Part shown: positions 16,241 through 22,160 of the stretch, piece after piece
How positions within the stretch are numbered: position 1 is the stretch's first letter
How the letters are laid out: every line of letters begins with the position of its first letter
NCBI GenBank assembly: GCA_017411805.1
Contig: JAFQPI010000063.1
Coordinates: forward strand, 1-42,116
Direction of reading: 5' to 3'
Source: Clostridia bacterium
GTDB taxonomy: Bacteria > Bacillota > Clostridia > Oscillospirales > CAG-272
Length of the DNA stretch: 42,116 nucleotides
Position numbers and translations under genes: made by a program
Notes under the pieces: model-generated
Told to the model about the DNA's origin: nothing
The model's database searches: none
Seen by the model: the letters and a program-made list of their open reading frames with translations, nothing else

Positions 16241-16388
16241 AATGCAAAATGCAAAATGCAGAATGCAAAATAAAGGTAGCTTTTTTCGCTACGCTCAAAA
16301 AGCAATTCAAATAGAAATGAAAATTTCCGAGCTTCGCGAGGAAATTCACCTTAACTTTACACTTTACACTATACACTTTTCACTTAAC
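16241..16388. repeat. Composite heptamer-hairpin element, copy 2
   Basis: Built of an array with unit ATGCAAA (16241-16271), a hairpin GCTTTTTT...AAAAAGC (16279-16303), a spacer, a hairpin TGAAAATTTCC...GGAAATTCA (16318-16339) and an array with units like TTTACAC and TTTTCAC bounded by TTAACTT and CTTAAC (16342-16388). It mirrors the element at 9963-10126 read on the other strand, and its central hairpin also matches the first hairpin at 14687. Confidence 0.8.
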
Positions 16389-16421
16389 AAACAGCCGCCG
16401 AGTGATCGGCGGCTGTTTGTT
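16386..16421 (-). terminator. Terminator at the end of jag
   Basis: A perfect 16-bp stem (16386-16401 with 16406-16421, loop GTGA, core ACAGCCGCCGA) begins inside the jag stop codon. Short T-runs flank it on both strands, so it could stop transcription in either direction. Confidence 0.8.
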
Positions 16422-17064
16422 ATTCAGCTGAGTTATCGAGATAGATAACGATCTTGCGGTTGTTTTCGCTGCCGATGGAGTTGGTGCTTACGCCCTTGAT
16501 GGTCTGAACCTCGGAGTGGATGATGCGTCTTTCGTAGGGGTTCATGGGCTCGAGCATAACGCTTCTCTTGTACTTGAGAACCTTATCAGCCTGCTTACGT
16601 GCGAGAGCGCGGAGGGTCTCCTCTCTCTTTGCGCGGTAGCCCTCGATATCAAGGGTGACCTTGAGGTATTCTCTCTTCTCGCCATCCTCGCGGCGGTTTG
16701 CTGCAAGGTTGAGGAGGTACTGGAGAGCGTCGAGGGTGTCGCCGTGGTGTCCTATGAGGATACCCGAGCCCTCGCCCGAAATATCAATGACGAGCTCGCC
16801 GTCGTCACCGTCGCGAACTTCGACGTTTGCGTTGAGCTGCATATCTGCGATAACGGTATTGATGAAATCAATTGCCGCCTGCTCTCCGCGGGGAATATAA
16901 TATGCGCTGATCTCGGCGTCGGTAGAGCCGATTCCGAGGAATCCGCGCTTTGCCTCGGCAATTACGGTGTACTTGATCTCGCCCTCGGGTGCGCCGAGCT
17001 GCTCAGCGGCAAGAGCGAGAGCTTCTTCAACCGATTTTGCCTTTACGGTTACTTCTTTCTTCAC
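16420..17064 (-). CDS. jag: Jag/KhpB RNA-binding protein
   Basis: A 214-residue RNA-binding protein, also called KhpB or SpoIIIJ-associated protein. The Jag_N domain is residues 1-50 (VTVKAKSVEEALALA, KRGFLGIG), the KH domain has the GxxG-type loop in LIGHHGDTLDALQYL (about 105-120), and the R3H domain contains NPYERRIIH near the C-terminus. In Firmicutes it forms a complex with KhpA and affects cell elongation and small-RNA function. The start codon is GTG at 17064, supported by AGAGG eight bases upstream and by the family start KKEVTVKAKS. It follows yidC by 33 bp, the usual arrangement. Confidence 0.93.
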   Translation of the reverse strand: MKKEVTVKAKSVEEALALAAEQLGAPEGEIKYTVIAEAKRGFLGIGSTDAEISAYYIPRGEQAAIDFINTVIADMQLNANVEVRDGDDGELVIDISGEGSGILIGHHGDTLDALQYLLNLAANRREDGEKREYLKVTLDIEGYRAKREETLRALARKQADKVLKYKRSVMLEPMNPYERRIIHSEVQTIKGVSTNSIGSENNRKIVIYLDNSAE

Positions 17065-17097
17065 AATAATTTCCTCTTAAAAATGTTAATTGAAATA

Positions 17098-18297
17098 TTA
17101 CTTTTCGTTTTTGTCGTGCTTGCGGTCGTCCTTGAGGGGAGCTTTCGAAATAGCCGAGGAATCATCTGTCTTGATCTCGGGCTTCTTTTCTTCCGCCTCT
17201 TCCTTAACGGGCGGGACGTAATCCTCGTCGTCCATATGGAAGAGAGAATTGGGGTTGTGCTTTGTGGCATCGGGATTTGCGGTTCCCTTGGGCTTCTTTT
17301 TGGTAGCCTTTGCGCCGTATTCCTTCTCGGCTGCCTTCAGCTCCTCCTCCGTAAAGGTGGGGATGGGCATAACCTTCGACATGATGAACTGCTTTACGGT
17401 ACCGAGGATGCTCTTGAAGATCCAGTAAACGCCGATAGCGGCGGGAACGATCGTGGAGATCCATACGCTCATCAGAGGCATCATGATATCCATGGTGTTG
17501 TTCGAGCAACCGGTCTGTGCGTCCTGCTGTGCGTCACCGGTGGTGGGCTGATAGGTTAGCTTACGGTTGAGCTTCATCGAAGCGAAGTAAACGAGGAAGG
17601 TAAGAACGGGAACGATCAGAAGCCAGCTCGGCTCCTTGATGCTGGGAACCTCTGCGAGGTTGAGTCCGAATACGTTGAAGTCGGGCATTCTGTCAGCAAC
17701 CGCGAGGAAAGCGTCGTAGGTCTCCTCGCCGGAGATGCCGAATCCCTTTGTCGAGCCAACGCTGTTGACGTATTCAACGACACCCGAGAAGAATTCGATG
17801 CCGTTTTCCTTGATCTTGGAGATGAGCTCGATGGTTCCTCTCTGCGTGTTTAGGGTAAGTCCGAGTCCGCCCTCTTCGACAGTTGCGATAGCGTAGGTCT
17901 GCATAGCCGTGATGGCATTTTTGCTGACGTGGAGCACGTGCTGGAGGGGGTTTATGACGACCTGATAGAGCGCGAGGATGATGGGCATCTGGATGAAGAG
18001 CTGCAGGCATCCCGCGAAGGGGCTGTAGTTCTCCTTCTGGTACATAGCCTGGATCTCCTCGGAGACCTTCATCTGAGTTGCTTTATCGGTTCTGCCCGCG
18101 TACTTTTTGCGGATCGCCATTTCCTTCGGACGGAGTTTTGCCTGTTTAATGGAGTTTCTCTGCTGCTTGATGGTGAAGGGGAGGAGAATGAGCTCAACTA
18201 TGATGGCGAAGATAAAGAGTGCCCAGACATAGTTTCCTGTGATCGAATCAAGCCAGCCAAGGAATGAACCTATCCAACCGAGGATGGTATCAAACAT
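17098..18297 (-). CDS. yidC: YidC/Oxa1 membrane protein insertase
   Basis: A 399-residue insertase that places proteins into the cytoplasmic membrane, alone or with SecYEG. It has five predicted transmembrane segments, the first near FIFAIIVELILLPF, followed by the conserved arginine-bearing segment FTIKQQRNS and the cytosolic hairpin (KEMAIRKKYAGR). The region QLFIQMPIILALYQVV is typical. The N-terminus lacks a clear lipobox cysteine, and the C-terminal tail (last about 80 residues) is charged and Lys/Glu-rich, as in many Gram-positive members. A longer periplasmic-type insertion between the second and third helices contains YVNSVGSTKGFG. Gene order yidD-yidC-jag is conserved. Confidence 0.94.
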   Translation of the reverse strand: MFDTILGWIGSFLGWLDSITGNYVWALFIFAIIVELILLPFTIKQQRNSIKQAKLRPKEMAIRKKYAGRTDKATQMKVSEEIQAMYQKENYSPFAGCLQLFIQMPIILALYQVVINPLQHVLHVSKNAITAMQTYAIATVEEGGLGLTLNTQRGTIELISKIKENGIEFFSGVVEYVNSVGSTKGFGISGEETYDAFLAVADRMPDFNVFGLNLAEVPSIKEPSWLLIVPVLTFLVYFASMKLNRKLTYQPTTGDAQQDAQTGCSNNTMDIMMPLMSVWISTIVPAAIGVYWIFKSILGTVKQFIMSKVMPIPTFTEEELKAAEKEYGAKATKKKPKGTANPDATKHNPNSLFHMDDEDYVPPVKEEAEEKKPEIKTDDSSAISKAPLKDDRKHDKNEK

Positions 18298-18338
18298 TTT
18301 TCTTTTTCTTCCGCACGGATGCGGAATTTCCTCTCGTG

Positions 18339-18638
18339 TTATTCGACGGAATCGGAGCCGTCGTCTCGGTCATTGTCACAGAGACTGATGCCTCTCGGGA
18401 CTGTATCCCTGTTTCGGAAGCCTCGTTCGGGCACGGGATCGTATCCGGGCGCGCAAAATGGATTGCAGCGAAGGATGCGCCATACCGTCAGAATGGTTCC
18501 GACTATGAAGCCACGTTTCTGATATGCCTCAAGGGCATAGGCAGAGCAGGTCGGCGTGAACCGACATGTGGGATGCGATTTCAGTCTTGAAAGGTATTTT
18601 CTGTAGAACTTAATAAGAGCGATACACAGATATTTCAT
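18339..18638 (-). CDS. yidD: YidD membrane protein insertion efficiency factor
   Basis: A 99-residue protein with the family signature: [14 protein letters not shown], then the cysteine-containing [17 protein letters not shown] and [18 protein letters not shown]. It is thought to assist YidC in membrane insertion. The C-terminal 25 residues are a charged tail ([16 protein letters not shown]) not conserved in the family. Its ATG overlaps the rnpA stop codon (ATGA), so it is coupled to rnpA. Confidence 0.94.
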   Translation of the reverse strand: MKYLCIALIKFYRKYLSRLKSHPTCRFTPTCSAYALEAYQKRGFIVGTILTVWRILRCNPFCAPGYDPVPERGFRNRDTVPRGISLCDNDRDDGSDSVE

Positions 18639-19036
18639 TGGATCTCATCTTTTTGAGTCGGTTTTTTGATAAGACCGAGCTGCTTTAGACATTTGGTGAG
18701 ATCGCGCTTGACGTCCTGCATCTTCGCATCCGCGATCCTTGCGCGGGCGGCAATGACCAAGAGATTGCCGTATACGATCTCGTTTTCCGCCTCAATAAGT
18801 CTGTAAGCTTCGCGCATAAGCCTGCGCGCGCGGCTGCGTACAGTAGCCCCTCCGATCTTTTTGCCCGTGGTAAGTCCCAGGCGATTAAGCGGACGGTGGC
18901 ATGGGTCTGCCTTCATGAAGCGGTGGCTTTGGCGGTCGGGAAGAGTATAGACGGCGACGTATTTGCCCGCCTGCGACTTTCCGTTGCGATAAGCCTTCTG
19001 AAAAAGATGATTTTCCTTAATTGGTGTGTTTTTCAT
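18635..19036 (-). CDS. rnpA: Ribonuclease P protein component
   Basis: A 133-residue basic protein that binds the RNase P RNA and helps cleave tRNA 5' leaders. The diagnostic RNR motif appears as [18 protein letters not shown], preceded by [11 protein letters not shown]. An insertion of about ten residues ([17 protein letters not shown]) sits before the RLGL strand, seen in many Clostridia proteins. It lies downstream of rpmH with a 118-bp gap containing a long hairpin. Confidence 0.94.
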   Translation of the reverse strand: MKNTPIKENHLFQKAYRNGKSQAGKYVAVYTLPDRQSHRFMKADPCHRPLNRLGLTTGKKIGGATVRSRARRLMREAYRLIEAENEIVYGNLLVIAARARIADAKMQDVKRDLTKCLKQLGLIKKPTQKDEIQ

Positions 19037-19076
19037 TGTACTTGTGCTTCCGTTGATTAAAAAAAGTTTGTTTTCG

Positions 19077-19132
19077 TCGAAATAACCGGCGTGGCAGACA
19101 GTTAAAATGTCGGCACTCGCCGGTTATTTCGA
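19077..19132 (-). promoter_or_regulatory. Long hairpin between rpmH and rnpA, possible attenuator
   Basis: TCGAAATAACCGGCG (19077-19091) pairs perfectly with 19118-19132, giving a 15-bp stem with a 26-base loop. On the minus strand a T-run follows about eleven bases later. It may reduce read-through from the strongly expressed L34 gene into rnpA or serve as a processing site. Confidence 0.6.
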
Positions 19133-19154
19133 TTAGCGATAAGAATAGTAAAGA

Positions 19155-19289
19155 TTAATAGGTAAGGCGCTTTCTGCCTTTAGCGCGACGTCTCTTGAGT
19201 ACTTCTCTGCCGTCACGGGTTCTCATTCTCTTTCTGAAGCCATGCTCCTTCTTGCGCTGACGCTTTTTGGGCTGATAGGTTCTGAACAT
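19155..19289 (-). CDS. rpmH: Ribosomal protein L34
   Basis: A 44-residue, highly basic protein read as [20 protein letters not shown] at the start and ending [11 protein letters not shown], the classic L34 sequence. It has a near-perfect ribosome binding site AAGGAGGTG (19296-19304) six bases before the ATG at 19289. In most Firmicutes rpmH is next to oriC and dnaA; here the upstream side carries sigma factor genes instead. It heads the rpmH-rnpA-yidD-yidC-jag block. Confidence 0.96.
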   Translation of the reverse strand: MFRTYQPKKRQRKKEHGFRKRMRTRDGREVLKRRRAKGRKRLTY

Positions 19290-19394
19290 TTGTGGCACCT
19301 CCTTAAGTGATTATTCGGAAGCGTTTGGTATAATGCCAAAGGCAGCGACGATAGATAATGCTGCCAACTACGCTCACACACAATGACATCGTAT

Positions 19395-19424
19395 ATTATA
19401 ATATTAAATACCCCATTTTGTCAA
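19395..19424 (-). promoter_or_regulatory. Promoter of rpmH
   Basis: On the minus strand TTGACA (19419-19424) and TATAAT (19395-19400) are 18 bases apart, leaving a leader of about 100 bases before rpmH. The remaining gap from 19425 to 19553 shows no further feature. Confidence 0.8.
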
Positions 19425-19553
19425 GAGGTATTGCGGAAATTTTTTGTCATTTTCGCAAAAAAGCGAAAGATTTATCGAAAAGTTCACGGAAAGTTTTCAA
19501 TGTTACTAAAAGGCTTGCTCCCCTCGGGCAGCCGAAGGGAGCGGGAAAACAAG

Positions 19554-19763
19554 TCATTCGCCTGAAAGCTCATCGTCATTCTCGGGCGGAATATTGTTCC
19601 AGAGCGCGAGCATGACGTCGCTTACACATTCCTCGCGATCCTCCTTAATAGCCAGGATACCCGAGGTTACGTAATAACAGAGATCACCGAATTTTTTCTC
19701 GGTCTCCTTGATCGCGTCCTCGTTCCGAGACCAGAATAATTCAATAATTTTTTCGTCGGTCAT
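19554..19763 (-). pseudogene. Truncated ECF sigma factor (locus F)
   Basis: A 69-residue reading frame that matches only the first third of the neighbouring ECF sigma factors: TDEKIIELFWSRNEDAIKET, then EDREECVSDVMLALWNNIPP, i.e. region 2 without its end. It breaks off after IPPENDDELSGE, where intact paralogues continue with region 2.4, the linker and region 4. No partner gene follows. It keeps a good ribosome binding site (AAGGAGG) and the conserved bipartite motif upstream, but no vegetative promoter or TTGCACAAAA dyad is seen. Most likely a deletion remnant; a short regulatory product is possible. Confidence 0.75.
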
Positions 19764-19788
19764 GTACTTTCCTCCTTTTCGAATTTTC

Positions 19789-19828
19789 CCTTCACCTACA
19801 TAGACACGGTTTGAGACCGAAAAGTCAC
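19789..19828 (-). promoter_or_regulatory. Candidate ECF promoter motif of locus F
   Basis: On the minus strand GTGACT (19823-19828), 26 bases, then GGTGAAGG (19789-19796), preceded by an A-rich run. It matches the GTKACC-N25/26-RGTGAAGG pattern found before all sigma genes of this window. Confidence 0.6.
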
Positions 19829-19848
19829 GTTTTTTTATAAAAAAATTT

Positions 19849-20688
19849 TTATTCCCCTTGGATTTTAGTATTTTTAAGATAAGAATTGTAATCGTTATGT
19901 CTCTCTGATATTAAAGCAATATTATCATCGGTTAGATAACCTAAATCATACGCTTCTTCCAATCTCAAAATAGCATCGTCTTTGATAACATAAATTGATG
20001 CAGAATTGCTAAATGATATTGTATATCCCGCTATCTTATATTCAGTCATAACTGCTGCCATTCCGACCGAAACCAATATTACGCAATCATTGATTGTCCC
20101 ATAATATCTGCTATTATGATAATACTGTTCATTAAAGAAACAGTGTCTGACTATCTCATTAGCAAACTGACTTGCTCTTTTATCGGCTAATTCTGATGCT
20201 TCGGATTCGCTATATTTCTTGTTTACATTATTGATATAAAAGTCGTAAAATTCTTTATAACTGTTATCATATACTCTTTTATACCAAAGCTCATCTATTC
20301 TCAGCATCTCTTGAACTGTTAACAGCTCAAGATCATCAACGAACATGGGATAAGTGTATGGGACACCGTTTTCATCTGTTATAACATCCGACATATCATC
20401 CACCGTCCCGACACCCGCGGCGGAGTTGCCTCCCAACGATGCTATTAAATCGCCGAGCTTCGGAATACCGTTACTAAGCATGGGAGCGATTACCGAAAGC
20501 AAAACCATGCACGCCGCAAGGGCGGTGAATTGCTTCCAATACTTGAAGGGTGTCTTCCAAGTGCGGACGGGTTCTGCCGCAGTCATGGACGGCAGCTTCA
20601 GCATTACGGCAACGTCTCCTATGAGGTCGGTGTCGATGTAATCGAGCGCCTCGAGGAGCCTCGTATCCTTGATCATTTCGTTTTTCAT
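19849..20688 (-). CDS. Membrane partner of sigma A, putative anti-sigma factor with one surface module
   Basis: A 279-residue protein. The first 25 residues (KDTRLLEALDYIDTDLIGDV) carry the motif shared by all five partner proteins here. One transmembrane helix follows at about 52-72 (FTALAACMVLLSVIAPML). The outer part (about 120-275) is a single copy of an unnamed module: RIDELWYKR, SRYYGTINDCVILV, IAGYTISFSNSASIYV and RLEEAYDLGYLTDDNI. The ATG at 20688 overlaps the sigma stop codon by four bases (ATGA) and follows AAGGA; in-frame sequence further upstream lies inside the sigma gene. The segment for the outer domain (19849 to about 20340) is clearly AT-richer than the segment for the inner part. 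An anti-sigma role is inferred from position and topology; there is no zinc-binding HxxxCxxC motif. Confidence 0.8.
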   Translation of the reverse strand: MKNEMIKDTRLLEALDYIDTDLIGDVAVMLKLPSMTAAEPVRTWKTPFKYWKQFTALAACMVLLSVIAPMLSNGIPKLGDLIASLGGNSAAGVGTVDDMSDVITDENGVPYTYPMFVDDLELLTVQEMLRIDELWYKRVYDNSYKEFYDFYINNVNKKYSESEASELADKRASQFANEIVRHCFFNEQYYHNSRYYGTINDCVILVSVGMAAVMTEYKIAGYTISFSNSASIYVIKDDAILRLEEAYDLGYLTDDNIALISERHNDYNSYLKNTKIQGE

Positions 20689-21242
20689 AAGATAATTCCT
20701 TCCTTTCTTAAATAATCGGCAAGCTTTGCCCGCGTACGCATCAGAGTCATCTTGATCTTGCTCTCGCCGCAGGAGAATTGCTTTGCGATCTCTGAGGGCG
20801 ACATATCGAACCAATAGCGCATGAGAAAAGCACGCCTTTCAAAGTCGCCGAGGGTACGTAGAAATTTGCTTATGAGCTCGCCCGCGCGGCGCGATTCATA
20901 TTCCTCGGCGAGGTCCGTGCCGTCGTCGAGCATAGAGAGCAATTCCTCGTTAACTATTTGCACCTGCGCGCCGCGCTTCCATGCGTTGTTTGCGCGCGAT
21001 TTGTTTACTGCCTGCCGCCGCGTGACCTCGGAAATATACCCCGGGAGATTCTCGGGCTTTGCGGGCGGGATCGAGTTCCAGAGCGCGAGCATGACGTCGT
21101 TTACGCACTCATCCCGATCTTCTCGCAGACATAAGAAGTTCGACGCTATGTATCGGCAAAGACTGCCGTATTTATTCTCGATCTGACGCAAGGCTTCTTC
21201 ATCCCGTGCGAAAAACAGATCTATTATCTTCTCGTCCTTCAT
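20685..21242 (-). CDS. ECF-type sigma factor A
   Basis: A 185-residue sigma-70 family protein of the extracytoplasmic function type. Region 2 is residues about 4-70 (KDEKIIDLFFARDEEALRQI, EDRDECVNDVMLALWNSIPP), the linker has NKSRANNAWKRGAQVQIV, and region 4 is about 125-180 (ERRAFLMRYWFDMSPSEIAK, GESKIKMTLMRTRAKL). The ATG at 21242 is chosen because GGAGG lies six bases upstream and all paralogues start with MKDE or MTDE; an in-frame GTG upstream lies within the AGTGAAGG motif. It is transcribed divergently from sigma B and coupled to its membrane partner. Confidence 0.92.
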   Translation of the reverse strand: MKDEKIIDLFFARDEEALRQIENKYGSLCRYIASNFLCLREDRDECVNDVMLALWNSIPPAKPENLPGYISEVTRRQAVNKSRANNAWKRGAQVQIVNEELLSMLDDGTDLAEEYESRRAGELISKFLRTLGDFERRAFLMRYWFDMSPSEIAKQFSCGESKIKMTLMRTRAKLADYLRKEGIIL

Positions 21243-21262
21243 ATACTGCCTCCTTTCATGTT

Positions 21263-21301
21263 CCTTCACTTATATAGTAGTAAAAGATTTCCGCCGGTCA
21301 C
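21263..21301 (-). promoter_or_regulatory. Candidate ECF promoter motif of locus A
   Basis: On the minus strand GTGACC (21296-21301), 25 bases, then AGTGAAGG (21263-21270), with a TTTCAAAAAA tract before GTGACC. TATATA directly precedes AGTGAAGG and could serve as -10. Confidence 0.6.
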
Positions 21302-21332
21302 ATATTTTTTGAAAGTTTTTGATTTTTGTCGC

Positions 21333-21366
21333 ATTGCACAAAAGCGAAGATGTTCTTTTGTGCAAT
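21333..21366 (-). promoter_or_regulatory. TTGCACAAAA dyad in the leader of sigma A
   Basis: A 12-bp perfect stem, ATTGCACAAAAG (21333-21344) with CTTTTGTGCAAT (21355-21366), loop of ten bases. It lies just downstream of the vegetative promoter, so it is either an operator or an RNA hairpin. Confidence 0.8.
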
Positions 21367-21369
21367 ATT

Positions 21370-21398
21370 ATGGTATCATATTTCAAGCGGTTTGTCAA
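21370..21398 (-). promoter_or_regulatory. Vegetative promoter of sigma A
   Basis: On the minus strand TTGACA (21393-21398) and TACCAT (21370-21375), 17 bases apart. It is back to back with the sigma B promoter; the two -35 boxes are 13 bp apart. Confidence 0.65.
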
Positions 21399-21411
21399 TG
21401 GAAGATTTACA

Positions 21412-21440
21412 TTGACAAACCCGCGATTTCGTGTTATTAT
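21412..21440 (+). promoter_or_regulatory. Vegetative promoter of sigma B
   Basis: TTGACA (21412-21417) and TATTAT (21435-21440), spacer 17. The stretch 21412-21448 is repeated with one mismatch upstream of sigma C at 24498-24534. Confidence 0.75.
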
Positions 21441-21468
21441 TATAATGAAAGAATCACACCGTAATAAT

Positions 21469-21496
21469 GCACAAAAACCGCCGTGCGGTTTTGTGC
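21469..21496 (+). promoter_or_regulatory. GCACAAAA dyad in the leader of sigma B
   Basis: GCACAAAAACCG (21469-21480) pairs with CGGTTTTGTGC (21486-21496) with one bulged A. It is the most divergent of the five dyads but keeps GCACAAAA/TTTTGTGC. Confidence 0.7.
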
Positions 21497-21541
21497 GACA
21501 TGCCGAAAATTGAAATTTTCAAAAAAACTTTCCGAAAATCC

Positions 21542-21581
21542 GTTACCAAAGAGCCTTGTTTTACGGCTTATAGGATGAAGA
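21542..21581 (+). promoter_or_regulatory. Candidate ECF promoter motif of locus B
   Basis: GTTACC (21542-21547), 26 bases, then GATGAAGA (21574-21581), with TTTCCGAAAA before GTTACC. It ends about 15 bases before the ribosome binding site. Confidence 0.55.
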
Positions 21582-21602
21582 CATCCGAAGGGAGGTGCGC
21601 TT

Positions 21603-22160
21603 ATGAAGGATGAAAAAATTATTGAACTATTTTTTGCCCGCGACGAAGAAGCGATACGCGAGACACAGAATAAGTACGGAAATCTCTGCCTCTATATAGC
21701 CGCAAATTTTCTTGCACTCCGCGAGGACCGAGAGGAGTGCGTCAATGATACTTTGCTTGAGCTATGGCAAAGTATCCCGCCCGAAAAGCCGATAGATCTT
21801 CGCGCGTACGTGGCAACGATCGTCCGCAGCCGTGCAATAGACAAGTCGCGAGCGAACAACGCTTGGAAGCGCGGCGGCAACGTGCAGATCGTCGGCGAGG
21901 AATTCCTCTCTATGCTTGATGACGGATGCGATCTCGCAGAGGATTATGAATCTGTAAGGGCGGGAAGGGTCATAAATGATTATCTCGGAGCTCTCCCGAA
22001 GCCCGAGCGCGCGGTCTTCATCATGCGCTATTGGCTTGACGAGAGCATTACGAATATCTCAGCGCGGACGGGATTTTCCGAGGGGAGGATCAAGATGATG
22101 CTTATGCGTACGCGAAAAAAGCTTGAGGAAAGACTCAGATTGGAGGGTATTACGGTATGA
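21603..22160 (+). CDS. ECF-type sigma factor B
   Basis: A 185-residue ECF sigma factor and a close paralogue of A, C and E. Region 2 holds KDEKIIELFFARDEEAIRET and EDREECVNDTLLELWQSIPP; the linker has DKSRANNAWKRGGNVQIV; region 4 holds ERAVFIMRYWLDESITNISA and EGRIKMMLMRTRKKL. The ATG at 21603 has GGGAGG seven bases upstream. The linker-coding DNA around 21849-21884 is nearly identical to the same part of sigma C, which suggests recent duplication or gene conversion. The stop codon overlaps the start of the partner gene by four bases. Confidence 0.93.
   Translation: MKDEKIIELFFARDEEAIRETQNKYGNLCLYIAANFLALREDREECVNDTLLELWQSIPPEKPIDLRAYVATIVRSRAIDKSRANNAWKRGGNVQIVGEEFLSMLDDGCDLAEDYESVRAGRVINDYLGALPKPERAVFIMRYWLDESITNISARTGFSEGRIKMMLMRTRKKLEERLRLEGITV

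Noticed and set aside
16212-16376. N-terminal extension of MnmE
   Set aside because: The frame is open for 55 more codons, but it runs through the composite repeat and gives no MnmE-like sequence; a normal start with an upstream GAGG lies at 16211.
19290-19553. Replication origin
   Set aside because: No TTATCCACA-type boxes, no AT-rich unwinding region with repeats and no dnaA were found near rpmH.
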